A DNA stretch of 64,000 nucleotides, taken from positions 10,868,167 through 10,932,166 of the forward strand of contig NC_058043.1 in assembly GCF_020085105.1 (NCBI RefSeq). The letters run 5' to 3'. How positions within the stretch are numbered: position 1 is the first letter of the stretch; each line of letters begins with the position of its first letter. Below are positions 40,600 through 51,739 of the stretch, one piece after another. The notes beneath the pieces were generated by a model that worked only from the letters and a program-made list of their open reading frames with translations, had not been told where the DNA came from and searched no databases. Made by a program: the position numbers and the translations under genes. Origin of the DNA: Siniperca chuatsi (taxonomy: Eukaryota; Chordata; Actinopteri; Centrarchiformes; Sinipercidae).

Positions 40600-40769
40600 G
40601 GATATATTTGTGCAATGTGAATGGGATTGTTCGTAGTGATGAACCCATAGATACTGATCACCCGACTCTGCAGTTCCCTCAGCTCTACGGATTATTTTAG
40701 TGTCTTTCAGGTCATTGTTTTGGTTTTACAGCCTACAGCTTCACTGTTTTGGATCAGTCTCTCCAGCTG

Positions 40770-41130
40770 TTTTCAGAGAAAAAGCTCTGATAAAGCCACT
40801 GTATGCTACCTGCCGAGCGCCAAACGGCAGACAAAGTTAGCAACTAGCTGGTGAACACAGTGGAGCATTTAACAGCCAAAGAGCCAGATATTCCCCTCAA
40901 GAATTGGTGGAGAGAAAAACAAAGCTAAAAGGTGTGAGTATTGGACATACATTCATCAGGTGGCCAGAAATGAATGCTAATGTTTCTCTGTCACTGGTGG
41001 ATGTATAAATAGGCAACAATTTGCTAACAAGTTCGCCATTTTAACTTTATATATGTGAGTGTTGTGAACAGCTTGTTCCGCTGCCCCCAAGTGGCCAAAA
41101 AAATCTAAATCAATTAATACTGCTTTAACA
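40770..41130. repeat. Interspersed repeat shared with 20493-20560
   Basis: AAGCTCTGATAAA..CACTGTAT.CTACCTGCC.AGC.CCAAAC is present here and at 20493-20560 in the same orientation, with several differences. It is an old dispersed element; its class is not assigned. Confidence 0.55.
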
Positions 41131-41901
41131 TGCCTCACAGCAAGTTGAGGATTCCTGATGGTGACAGCATCACATGGCAGCACTAATAACACAATATGCT
41201 GGAAAGAAAAGACTGTAAACTAACAGTAATGGTAGTTCCTAATTTTAATGGGGTTTAAATCTTTCAGCTCCAATTTGGCAACAGTTTCAGCTTTTCAAAT
41301 AGTGTCACATCGGCATAATCAACAGTTAGTCTGTGATAACCCTCCCCAACTTTCTATCACAGACTAAATCAGTGCATCCCATTAATTTTTTTGGAGGCCT
41401 CAATTTCCTGCCCGTGTGGGTGAGACATCTTTATGGGAACCAAATCGACTATTCATTAACGAGGGGAAGCTGTATCAAGAGCAAACATCTTTAATTAACA
41501 CATCCCCAGCACTTCCTGTCTTTGATCTCCCCATTTGATTTATGCCTCTGCAAGAAAAGGTTGGGGTGGTGGAGGGGTACATAAGGAGTTCGAAGGGGAC
41601 GAAGACGCTCTATGAGAAAATAGCTAAATTGTGGAGCTCCTGTTGATCAGGAAGTCTTGCAGCATTAAGACCTTTTCCCTGTGTGTCATGGGACCAGCTC
41701 AATTACCAGTCAGCGTGGCTATCTCTTTAATAGCCTGATAAGGCAATAATCCAAAATGCACACAGTTTTAATGACTTTCTGTCTAATTAAGGACTGTTTT
41801 ATAAAAGACAGACCCATCAGAGGCCTTCCCATTGTCCAGAATCCTATTGTTGGAAATATCAGCGTGACCAGTTAAGAACTAGTAAATGGCTATTAAAAAG
41901 T

Positions 41902-41908
<7 letters not shown>

Positions 41909-41934
<26 letters not shown>
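41909..41934. repeat. (AT)n microsatellite
   Basis: Uninterrupted AT dinucleotides in the intergenic DNA upstream of the elastase array. Confidence 0.9.
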
Positions 41935-41938
<4 letters not shown>

Positions 41939-43416
41939 TTACTGCGCATAAATCATCAAGTAATCCATCTACGATAAAACGTTTCAATGTCAAAGAGGTC
42001 AGAAGGAAGTAGAGGAGAGAAATCTTCTTTGACTCAGTTCTCACACTGGATTTAAATCTTTCTAGATGGTAATGTAGATTTTGACTTTGTCTTCAAATGT
42101 TTGTTTTTTTAAATCTCAGTTTAGTATTACACCAAAATCTGTATATAAAATTCACTTCTATGAAGATTTGGGTGTTGAAACGGAAATCCCAGGACTACAT
42201 GTCAGCTGTCTGTCTCCTGTAAAGTGTTGGTTAGTCTTTAGCCCCATCTTGTGTTGGGCTGTAATCCTACGGTATGTTCAGTCAAAATGATTTATAATTT
42301 GACTTCTGTCCCAATCATAACTCTGTATTTTATAAATACAATTAACAAACTTTAAGATGTTTTTAGTCAATTATATAACTTTAAGAAGAAATTATAATCA
42401 GTTGCATAAACAGTTGCACTGATTTTCTACCTTTTATAATTTTACATTTAGAAATAAGTATCATTTATATCATTTGAAGAAAATGCAAGTAAAGGTTATT
42501 CGGTGAATATGCAGGAACTGAATATAACCAAGCAAATTTCTTCTAGACTGAAACTTAATTCCACAGCTACCTTCTTTATTTACTCAGTGCTTGAATTTAA
42601 CATTTTCTTTATATTTGTGACAAACATACAGAATATTCGGTTTTGGAATTATTGGAATATTGCAGAATATATTCATATTTTAGTTTCCATAATTTGGTCA
42701 AACATCATGGTTACATTTAAAAAAAATAATGTATTTAGAGTAGAATATCAACATCTCTAATGTTGCTTGGGTGCTTGCTTTGCTTTAGTAACAGACAAAA
42801 ACATCTACTGTACAGTTCAGCTGAAGTCACTGAATGATGCAAGAAATTATGCTTGTAAATTATCATGTACCATTTTCTTTTTCTTTACTTCCTCTCAGAG
42901 AACCACTTAGGTCAAGAGATGACACAGAAATATGTTTTTAAAACTTGCTCTCTGTTACATCAGACAATTCATTTTTGAGGTTTCATATAGGAGAGAAAAT
43001 GATCTTTCTGTATATGCATAAAGTACACTGAAAGACAGACTGAAAGAAACTTTGGGTGAGAATAAAGGTTACAATTCATATGTTCAACAACAAAATTGTG
43101 ATGTTTGTCTTCATATCAGATGGTTTACGCAGTCATAAGGTCAGTCGGTCATTACACTTCTCTCCTTCAGGCCAAATTTCTGACAAAAATGATTTTTTCT
43201 CCCCCATAAATACTTGCCCAAAATAGATGTGGTGGACTTTATCAAACACGACAAATACATAAATACCCTTCTAAGTCCTTTGAATCACTGTGACCCATGT
43301 CATCCAGTGATATACTTGTCAGTCTACGTGTCATTCTTCATTGTGGACCGTTTTCAACTGGTCAAAGAGGGAGGTGTGTGGTAACCGGCTGTGACAACAC
43401 TGTGTGAGAAAGACCA

Positions 43417-43422
43417 CAGGTG
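43417..43422 (+). promoter_or_regulatory. E-box of copy A
   Basis: CAGGTG within GACCACAGGTGC, a 12-mer also present upstream of copy B. GGGAAA follows at 43444-43449, so the pair could be a PTF1-type E-box plus TC-box, as in acinar enzyme promoters. The factor assignment is inference. Confidence 0.5.
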
Positions 43423-43474
43423 CATACTTGGCTTTTGTCACAGGGGAAAGAACAGCCACACTTTTCCACACCAG

Positions 43475-43499
43475 CAAAGGTCAAATTGAAGTATAAAAG
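43475..43499 (+). promoter_or_regulatory. Core promoter of copy A (AGGTCA + TATA)
   Basis: CAAAGGTCA (43475-43483) resembles a nuclear-receptor site of the NR5A2/HNF4 type. TATAAAAG follows at 43492-43499, 58 bp before the ATG. Copy B has AAGGTCA and TATAAAAG with exactly the same 8-bp gap. Confidence 0.75.
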
Positions 43500-43549
43500 A
43501 AGGGGAGAAGCACTCATTCCTTGTAAAACTGTTCTGACACACTGCAGAC

Positions 43550-45707
43550 ATGCTTAGGTTTCTGGTGTTGACAAGTCTCGCAGCTGTTGGTAAGAAAATG
43601 ACAGCACATGCTGTGCTGTATAACCATTCATTATTGATCTCTTTCTGTCAGTCACTAATTTTTTGTTTAGTCAACACATAGGAACTCCAGATAATCTGCA
43701 CTACCAGTACACTCTCGCTGCTCTCATTTCTTGTTTCCTCTTTCTGTAGGTGGAAAGGAAATATTATGAGTCTTCTGGGAAACCATGTATAAATCGTGCC
43801 CCTTGTTTTTATGTTTTTAACCAGCGCTGGCTGAGCTGGAGCCCCAGCCCAGGTACCTGGAGGACAGCTTTCAAAGGGTAGTGGGAGGTGAGGAGGCCAG
43901 ACCCAACTCCTGGCCCTGGCAGGTATACACAAAATTCACTGATTTGGCAGAAAATGAAATTACATTTAGGAACTTAACAATACAGAGCAACCATATCAGA
44001 TTAATGAATTACACTTAGTAATGTTTTTACACATACAAAGCTCTGGTCTGTTTTCTTCCCCCTTAGATCTCTCTTCAGTACAGATCTGGCAGCAACTACT
44101 ATCACACATGCGGAGGAACCCTGATTGAAAAAGGCTGGGTTATGACAGCTGCTCACTGTGTGGACAGGTAACATAATGATTAACTAGAGTATAGACTCAG
44201 TATTCTTTGGCTGCGTGAGTGTGAGGTGTATTTGTGCCCATTGTTTGATTATTTTGTCTTGAATATCCATAGCCCACTCTTATCACAATACCGAGGTATG
44301 ATTTATTTCAGCATTTCTAAATGTCACCAGCATGAGGAAACTTCACAGCCTCATTTATAACTGTCACATACCCAGGGAATTCATTTATTTGATTAGTCTC
44401 CAAAGTAATAAAAAAATAAACAAAACCAGGAGTCATTTAATGGCGTATTGTGGTATTTACTTTTTACATCTGTTTACTGCTATAAGAACTCATAAGGCTA
44501 TACTGACTTGAAATTAGTCATTTGAGTCACAACTACATCTAATCGATTGTGCAATATCGTGTTTCTCTTTGCTTCTTTTTTTGAAATACTGCAGCAACAG
44601 GACGTGGCGTGTCATTCTCGGTGAACATGACCTCAACAAACCCAGTGGCAGCGAGCAGATCATGAGCGTCAGCCGTGTTTACATCCATCCCAGATGGGAC
44701 CCTGCCAGAGTGTCTGCTGGGTGAGGATTGCATTGTCTTACATTTATAAGTTCTTAAGGATCTTCAACACGCATGTTTGATAAACTTCTTTATATAAGTA
44801 AGTTATAATGTTTTGAAGGGAATCCATTTACCTCATCTCTCAAATATCTTTGGGCAAACCTGTATGTTCTAAGCTGGTATGGGGTAAGAATGTCACCTTA
44901 GGGAAATGCTGGTCTAACACAAACAAAATGTCCACCCCAGGAGTGTAGTATCTTACAAAGTTATTTTTGGTTCCTCCTGTTTGATCTATGGATCTCCACC
45001 TCAGGTATGACATTGCCCTGCTGCGTTTGTCCTCTGACGCCACCCTGAACTCCTATGTCCAGCTGGGCTCTCTGCCTCCCTCCGGCCAGATTCTGCCCCA
45101 TAACAACCTCTGCTACATCACCGGATGGGGACGCACTTCCAGTGAGTTGATTGCATGATCCCTCTGGGCACCCGTCAGTTGCCATGCTGGGTCTTTTCTG
45201 TAAAGCTCAATGTATCTTACATTGCCAATTTCACCTTGTCCAGCTGGTGGCAGCCTGTCCGCCCAGCTGAAGCAGGCCTACCTTCCTCTGGTCGACTACG
45301 AGACCTGCTCCAGCTCCAGCTGGTGGGGCAGCACTGTCAAGACCACCATGGTGTGTGGTGGTGGTGGTGCTGAGGCCGGATGCAATGTAAGTCTCCTCCT
45401 GCATGAAAAAGAAATTAGGAAAAGTTGCACGCTCAGTAACTAAAACTATATTACTATAAAGTCTTATTATAGAAGGCTTATTTGACTTGGACTTTGATAA
45501 GCTTTATTATTGGTATGCCAATGAAGTAGTGGAATGATTGTGAAGCACGTTGAGTAGTCGAAAGACTAGAAAGGTGCTATACAAGTACAGTCCATTTACC
45601 ATTAAGATACATTAGTGAAAGAACATTAAAAAACAGAAAGGAGAAAAAATAATCCTGCAAAATGTAACCATCTAATAAAAGAACTCTACTATGTTTGTTT
45701 TTATTTA

Positions 45708-45772
<65 letters not shown>

Positions 45773-46129
45773 CCACCACTGAATCATTGTGTCCACAATA
45801 CTGAAGAATCTCGTCCTTCTCAGGGTGACTCTGGAGGCCCTCTGAACTGCCTTGTTAATGGAAAATACTACGTCCATGGTATTGCCAGCTTTGTGTCTGG
45901 GCTGGGTTGTAACGCTCTCAAGAAGCCCACCGTCTTCACCCGTGTCTCCGCCTACATTGAATGGATGGACTCAGTCAGTATTAGGGATATGTATATCTAT
46001 TAAATGCAAAATAATAAGCTATAAAAAAATCATCAGTAATGCTGGTTTAGGTATGTGTTTTATGGAATTCAAGTTGCATATGATATGTAATCATTATTTG
46101 CTTCTTGTCTTTTCCAGATCATGGTGTAA
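43550..46129 (+). CDS. cela1: Elastase-1 type chymotrypsin-like protease, copy A (active)
   Basis: Secreted pancreatic elastase precursor of 268 residues, which in the gut lumen cleaves after small aliphatic residues (family knowledge). Exons: 43550-43589, 43825-43922, 44067-44167, 44595-44720, 45005-45141, 45244-45386, 45824-45973 and 46118-46129; all junctions are GT..AG and in phase. Signal peptide [16 protein letters not shown], activation peptide ending SFQR, then [15 protein letters not shown]. Triad: His57 in TAAHC (exon 3), Asp102 in YDIALL (exon 5) and Ser195 in GDSGGPL (exon 7). V216 and T226 (SFVSG, KPTVF) fit an elastase pocket, and the Ca-loop acidic residues are kept (GEHD..SEQ). 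Oddities: Ala at 189 and Asn at 192 (AEAGCN), where elastase-1 usually has Ser and Gln. Ends WMDSIMV-stop; AATAAA at 46183. Only 510 bp separate its stop from the copy B start. Confidence 0.95.
45535..45605 (+). mobile_element. L2-like retroposon tail in copy A intron 6
   Basis: Contains GAAAGACTAGAAAGGTGCTA followed by TACAAGTACAGTCCATTTACC, a sequence widely seen as the 3' end of fish L2-type elements. It lies within intron 6 of elastase copy A. Confidence 0.5.
45709..45772. repeat. (ATCT)16 microsatellite
   Basis: About sixteen uninterrupted tetranucleotide units in intron 6 of copy A, ending about 50 bp before the exon 7 acceptor. Confidence 0.95.
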
Positions 46130-46182
46130 ACAGAAGACTGTCTACTGTCCTTCCTGACTTGTCTGGTCTCATTCTACAAAAA

Positions 46183-46188
46183 AATAAA
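46183..46188 (+). terminator. Polyadenylation signal of copy A
   Basis: AATAAA 54 bp after the stop codon. Confidence 0.8.
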
Positions 46189-46525
46189 CCTAATTAAACT
46201 TCGAGTGATGACAAATTTTTTTTATCAGAAAGTTTATGCAACCAGTAATGTATGTCATTACGAAGGTTACATTTCTTTTGCGTCAAACGATCCTCCTACA
46301 CTGCAATAAAACGTGTATAAAAAACACTTAAAAATGATCATTTCATGGATATATTTTATGTAACATACAACTATTTAAATTAAAGTGTGACCACAGGCTG
46401 TGAAAATAAATATTCAGCACTACAAAACAGATGGGATATTCTTAGAAACACTTTTTGTTTCAGTAAATCCAGTGTGATGTGGCAACACGCTGTCACACAC
46501 TATCACAAAAGTGTGGGACGGACCA

Positions 46526-46531
46526 CAGGTG
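46526..46531 (+). promoter_or_regulatory. E-box of copy B
   Basis: CAGGTG inside the GACCACAGGTGC 12-mer shared with copy A. Confidence 0.5.
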
Positions 46532-46576
46532 CCTTTCTGACCACTGCCAAGCTCAGCAGAGAGTCCACATCAAATG

Positions 46577-46599
46577 AAGGTCAGCTCAGGGTATAAAAG
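46577..46599 (+). promoter_or_regulatory. Core promoter of copy B (AGGTCA + TATA)
   Basis: AAGGTCA at 46577-46583 and TATAAAAG at 46592-46599, 47 bp before the ATG, spaced exactly as in copy A. An intact promoter argues that copy B is transcribed. Confidence 0.7.
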
Positions 46600-46638
46600 A
46601 ATGAGATGTGCATTTAGAAATGTCGAGACGCTGCAGAC

Positions 46639-49600
46639 ATGCTCGTGTTTCTGCTGTTCACCACTCTCACAGCCACAGGTAAGAAATATCAAGGCTGTAC
46701 TGTAAATAATCTACTTCTACAATTAACACAAGGGGAAACATGTTTAAATAGTGTTTTGATGAGTTTCCTCTGTGCCTCAGTGCTGGCTGAGTTGAAGCTT
46801 CAGTCCAGCGACTCAGAGAGCAGCACTGCAGGAAGAGTTGTAGGAGGTGAAGAGGTGCCTCATCACACCTCCTGGCCTTGGCAGGTACAGTATCACATAG
46901 CCAGAGAGAACATGTAAATTATTATTATTATTATTTTTTTAAAAGTGCTTGTGTAAGTGCAAGTTCCTGTCTTTGCCATAAGGTACATAGTACTGTTGAT
47001 GAAACCAAAAATGGATGAAAATGGGCAACTCTGCCATGTACGGTAACAGATGTTTTTTTAAAGCTGTTTACATTTCTGATAACAGCCTTTCTTGTGTTAT
47101 CTCCGGGAGAACGATGCTACAAAATAGTTCTTAAAAAGGAATAGTTTGGCATTTTGGGAAATACACTTATTCGCTTTCTTGCTGAGAGTTAGAAGAGCAG
47201 TCTGTCCATTAAATATGAAGTTACAGCCAGCAGCCAGTTAGCTTAGCTTAGCACAAGGATTAAAAACAGGGTAAACAGTTCACCTAACGCTGTCCGAAAG
47301 TAACAAAAGCTATGTTATCGTTGTCCCACTTGGGTTTTTGAATGGATAAAAAAAAACAAGGCGATATATATAATGAGATATAACGTGTTAATTAGTAAGC
47401 TTTGGAGGTGCTGTTAAGTGAATTTTTTTATCAGATAGAACCATACTGGCTGTTTCCAGTCTTTATGCTAAGATAAGCTAACTGGCTGCTGGCTGTAGCC
47501 TCATATTCAGCATACACACATGAGTGGTATTGATCTTCTCATTTAACTCTTTCCAAGATATTTCTTAACTACTATTTACCAAAAAAGTGTTTACGCTTCT
47601 GTAAATGCATCTGTTACAAAAAAGTTTTAAATTAACAAATCTACACATACTTATCAACTGCTTCAACGTAAAGATACTTTACTCTTTTTAAGGTTGGAAG
47701 AAAATCTGACTTTTTCTTGATAAGAATATTTTGTGAATCCTGCTCCAGGTCTCTCTCCAGTACTTCTCTGACGGCTCCTATCACCATTTCTGTGGAGGAA
47801 CGCTTATCAGGAGAGGATGGGTCATGACTGCTGCTCACTGTGTGTACAGGTAACAGATACAATTTGGTATTATAAACCTTCTATTAATCTAATCTGATAT
47901 ACTGCATAGTAACTGTTATATTCCCACACATATATATATTTTTTGAGATTCTGGTTTTCTTATTACACACCACTTGCACAAAGATGTTTTCCGTTCCCTT
48001 TCCTTGTCTTTCACCTCTCTTATGTTTAACTGTGGAAACAAATAAACTAACCCAAGCTAAAACAGTTCCAGCTCTTTGCGTGTGGTCCTTGGTGATCTTA
48101 TCCTGCACCACAGCCATGGAACGGAGCAATTCAAGAGTGTCATAAATGTTCATATCCATCCCGAATGGAACAATGACAGCATCTCCTCTGGGTGGGTCTA
48201 TCTGTTATTGCACTCTAATATCTGTCCAGTTCTCAAAGACTACAGTAAAACATTGTGGGTAAACATTTCGTATTTTCTTTAACATCTTAGTTTCACAGAA
48301 GTTTAGCCTTACTTTCACAATGTTTGCATTAGAGTTAATGGATTGATGGCTACGATAAGGTTAACTGCCTTTGAATGAATTATGACTGTATGATGTCTTG
48401 TATGTGCGCTATTATTTAAAAGTCACTAACATATTTTCATTTCAGTAGGACCATTTTGTGTTGTGATTAAATGATATACGTCCACTGGGAGAATTTCAAA
48501 CTGTCCCATTCTTTGACCTTTAGTAATGACATCGCCCTGTTGCAGCTGTCTTCTGAGGCCTCATTGAACGCTTACGTGGGGCTGGCTTCGCTGCCTCCTT
48601 TTGGCGAGATCCTGCCCCATAACTACCCCTGCTACCTCACTGGATATGGACGCACCTCCAGTCAGTCAGATGCAACTCCTCACACTCATAATTCTAACTG
48701 TAAAGTATGCAGTGTCTCAGTATTTTACACATGCAGTCATCTCAGTCTCACTGTACATGTTTGTCTACCTTCAGCTGGTGGAGCGATGCCTACCAGAATG
48801 AGGCAGGTCTACCTTCCTACTGTCGACCACGAGACCTGCACCAGCTCCGGCTGGTGGGGCAGCACCGTCAAGACCACCATGATCTGTGCTGGAGGAGGTG
48901 CTCAGTCAGGATGCAACGTGAGTCTGCTGATGTGAGGAATATGAAAATACTACAAATAGAGTGAAGAATAGATTGCTAAAACTCAAATCAAACCAAGCAC
49001 ACTTCTGATTACACTTGCTGAATAATAGTAGAAACAATCCCCTTATGTTGTTTAGCTAAACAAATCTGACCAAAGTTTTCCAAACCTTAAATTAATCCCG
49101 TGATCAACTGTGGGCGAATCCAAACGCATCACATCAGCATATCATTTTATCCCTGTAGCACACCTGATAATACATAAACAGATATTACTGATACTCAGTT
49201 AGATGTTTGTTGCTCTACCTTTACAAGTATTGTATAACATTTTATGTGTAGTGGTGTAGTTGTAATTGTTGCTTTTTAGCGTGGCAGCTATCGATTATTT
49301 TAGTAATCGAGTATTCTACCGATTATTCCATTGATTAATCGGATAAGAAACACTTTCGCTTTATTTAAGAGCTATAGTAAATATGCAAAAGAGAAAATAA
49401 GACAGGTCTCTTAAAATGAACATTAACCAATTAGATGTTCATTTTAAGAGATGTGTCTTATTTTCTCTTTCTCCTTTTTAGAAAAATCTACATTTTTATT
49501 GCTTAAATTGCATACAATAATATTATCTGTCAAAACTAAACCCATTTAGTGCATTTAAATGCCATATTACATTCTGGGTTTTAAAGAAAACATGTTCTGA

Positions 49601-50958
49601 AAATCAAAAACAAACACCTTTTGCTTAAAAAAAAAAAAGGTACACATTATCGCTCAAAAGTTTGGCGTCACCTGTTGTATGTATGCTTTTCTTAGCTAGC
49701 TCCTAGCTAACTTAGGGACATCATAACTAGCCACCACAATGATTTACATTGTTAACTAGCCATTACATATAGCCATAATTAAGGTAGCCTACATTATTTA
49801 CTCGCCTTCATATACCTTGCGTAGACTGGATGCTTTCTGCTGAGATGCTGAAGCATAGACGTTGTGCTATTGTGGTAGGCTAGTTCAGTTTTACAACAGA
49901 CACACTGTACAGAGTTTTCCTGGACACTTTCTGTCACTTTCTCTGGCCTGTCTCTTCTCCGCGCCCCTCGCTTTTTTTTACTCTTCCTCCTTTTTGTAAT
50001 CTGCGCTGACAAATCACACCAAAGACGCCCTGAATGTCTCTGATCACACACACAGCGCAAGTGCATTGTGCGACAGTTATAGTCATCTATGTGAAACACA
50101 GTGTGCTGTATATGGTTATATGGATTAAAAGAAGCTTCGATTCAAATTATTTGCATCGATGATTTTTAGTAATCGAGTTACTCGAGGAATCGTTTCAGCC
50201 CTATTGCTTTTTTAATATTTTTGATATTTTTGACATGTGAGTTAACCCCTTTTTTATGGATTCGAGTATGACAAGAAGTTTATTATTATTATTTCAAAAT
50301 AATTTAGAAACTGCATCAGAATTGATCAAATTGGAATAAGTGATTATTAACAAACCCCTTTACAGATTTATAGAAGCCCTTTGAGCCATTTTATAGTTTT
50401 TTGTAAAGTGTTTTTAATGTTTCTTTTTTAACCATTGTTAAAGTACACCCATCCCCATCATTATCAGTGTGAGTCACAAAATGAGGCTGCAAAAGAGCCA
50501 CCCCCGCACCACCCCACCCCTCGCTCGTTACAACAGCTATAAGTAAAGCATGCTCTATTTATGGCTATGTTTCTGTGTACATTTAACCAGCGGTTCTTTG
50601 TTTCATCCTAGGGTGACTTTGGTGGCCCTCTTAGCTGCAGAGTTAACAACAGTTGGTATGTCCATGGGATAGCCAGCTTTGTGTCCGGTATGGGCTGCAA
50701 CGCGCCCCAGAAGCCCACTGTCTTCACCCGCGTCTCCGCCTACATCGCATGGATGAACTCGGTCAGAAAAACAAGAGGAGAAAACAAAAAAATACAGGAC
50801 ATAAAGACTCACTCGTTATATAAATTAAATTACTTTTAACAGCAAGTTCTTTTAAAAACACTGTAGTTCGCCAAGTCAAATAATTTGAAGTTAATGTCCA
50901 GTTGATGATATACTGAATTTATGTAATTTTCTTCTTCCAGGTCATGAACAATCCTTGA
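46639..50958 (+). CDS. cela1: Elastase-1 homologue, copy B, Ser195Phe (likely pseudoprotease)
   Basis: Full-length elastase-1 family precursor of 272 residues. Exons: 46639-46678, 46781-46884, 47749-47849, 48066-48191, 48524-48660, 48775-48917, 50612-50761 and 50941-50958; all splice sites are canonical and in phase, and exons 3-7 have the same lengths as copy A. Signal peptide [13 protein letters not shown].., activation site TAGR|VVGG. His57 (TAAHC) and Asp102 (NDIALL) are kept, but the active-site box reads GDFGGPL: the catalytic Ser195 codon TCT is TTT (Phe). Other departures: Tyr for Trp141 (GYGRTS) and Asn192 (SGCN). No stop or frameshift is present and the promoter is intact, so a secreted non-catalytic homologue is the simplest reading; a very young pseudogene or a base error is possible. 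For exon 4 the CAG at 48063-48065 was chosen over the one 5 nt downstream because it preserves the 126-nt length. Ends WMNSVMNNP-stop. Confidence 0.88.
47137..47590. mobile_element. MITE in copy B intron 2
   Basis: A left part (ATAGTTTGGCATTTTGGGAA, CAGCCAGCAGCCAGTTAGCT) and a right part (AGCTAACTGGCTGCTGGCTG, with the complement of GGAAAGAGTTAAATGAGAAGAT) form a long imperfect inverted repeat. This is an abundant teleost short transposon. Confidence 0.75.
49388..49470. repeat. ~35-bp hairpin inside the hAT element
   Basis: GTCTCTTAAAATGAACAT and ATGTTCATTTTAAGAGA, extended outwards by AGAGAAAATAAGACA and TGTCTTATTTTCTCT, form near-perfect arms around an 11-nt loop. Confidence 0.85.
49794..50099 (-). 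pseudogene. BED zinc-finger fragment of a hAT transposase
   Basis: A 101-codon open frame within the hAT element. Its C-terminal half reads [20 protein letters not shown] then QHLSRKHP, matching the BED finger pattern C-x2-C..H-x4-H-type (here CVCC..HLSRKH). BED fingers form the DNA-binding N terminus of many hAT transposases. The catalytic domain is absent, so the element depends on another source of transposase. Confidence 0.6.
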
Positions 50959-51044
50959 AATGGATCAATTCTTTGCTACAGAAACTACTCTGAACTGAGC
51001 GTGTTTTTCATCTGCAACTAATTGTGCTGGTCAAATATTCTACA

Positions 51045-51050
51045 AATAAA
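51045..51050 (+). terminator. Polyadenylation signal of copy B
   Basis: AATAAA 87 bp after the stop codon. Confidence 0.8.
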
Positions 51051-51690
51051 AAAGAACTTGTTCAAAATCTATATTTGTGTTTTTGAACAATTTTAACTGC
51101 CTGATGTCCTGCATTTCTAAGTTCTGACTGCTTTTGAAGTCACCTTTTAATATTTCTCTGGCAACAACATTTCACATTATGACACTGATGAGTAGAAATT
51201 CAGATAAACACCTTTCAAACCATTTTCTTATCAGGCCTCCTAAAACTTCACATTCGCCATTTTCCCGTTCAGTGCAGCATGTGAGCATTATCAGCACTCT
51301 GTGACAGAAATGGGACAAATACACAGACGAGCAGACTGTGCACTGAGGGGCCGAACCAGGGACACGAGGATACACTTTTTTTTGACATAATGCAAATGTG
51401 ATCTGATTCTGAGTCCTGACAGCCAGCAGTCCTGAGTAAAAGCTGACATTCATTTTGCAGTATTTTGTCTTTTGGTTGGCCTGTCCTTTAGTATTATTCC
51501 TGTTATTTTTCAAATTAAACTTTTGTTCTCTTTTTGCTCCCATTAGACGTTGGTCAGATAAAATTGGTCTGAATGGTGTTAATGATAATAAACAGAAGGT
51601 TTGTGCTACCCTATGTATTGCCTCTCTGGTAGTTCTGTGACATTTTAGAAGGGAATGGCTGCAGAGAGCACTAAGGCACTAATGATAAGT

Positions 51691-51739
51691 CTATAGGCAG
51701 ACTTATCATGCATCTAATGCATGATAAGTCTGCCTATAG
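51691..51739. repeat. Perfect 23-bp inverted repeat, 3-nt loop
   Basis: Left arm 51691-51713 (CTATAGGCAGACTTATCATG..) and right arm 51717-51739 (..CATGATAAGTCTGCCTATAG) are exact reverse complements around CTA. A further pair, AACTGCACAC and GTGTGCAGTT, follows at about 51744-51771. Confidence 0.92.

Larger units (their letters stand above)
30601..43400. other. Intergenic DNA between asic1 and the elastase array
   Basis: Roughly 13 kb separate the divergent asic1 5' end from elastase copy A. Apart from the mobile-element pieces listed separately (31287-31572, 32138-32540, 34478-35040, 40184-40599, 40770-41130) I see no gene. The 39010-39300 segment is GC-rich with short open frames but has no recognisable product. 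Confidence 0.6.
49277..50203 (-). mobile_element. Non-autonomous hAT transposon in copy B intron 6
   Basis: A 927-bp insertion flanked by identical 8-bp target duplications TTGCTTTT (49269-49276 and 50204-50211), the hallmark of hAT transposition. The ends are TAGCGTGGCAGCTATCGATT.. and ..AATCGTTTCAGCCCTA, rich in ATCGAT/TAATCGA motifs, with a decayed inverted repeat. It carries a BED-finger coding fragment on the minus strand and an internal hairpin at 49388-49470. Confidence 0.85.

Noticed and set aside
44601..44720. Alternative exon 4 acceptor in copy A at the second CAG (44598-44600)
   Set aside because: In frame but would remove two residues compared with human CELA1 and the other copies; the first CAG gives the usual length.
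48071..48191. Alternative exon 4 acceptor in copy B five nt downstream (CCAG at 48067-48070)
   Set aside because: It would shorten the exon and shift the frame relative to the 126-nt exon of copies A and C; the upstream CAG keeps length and phase.
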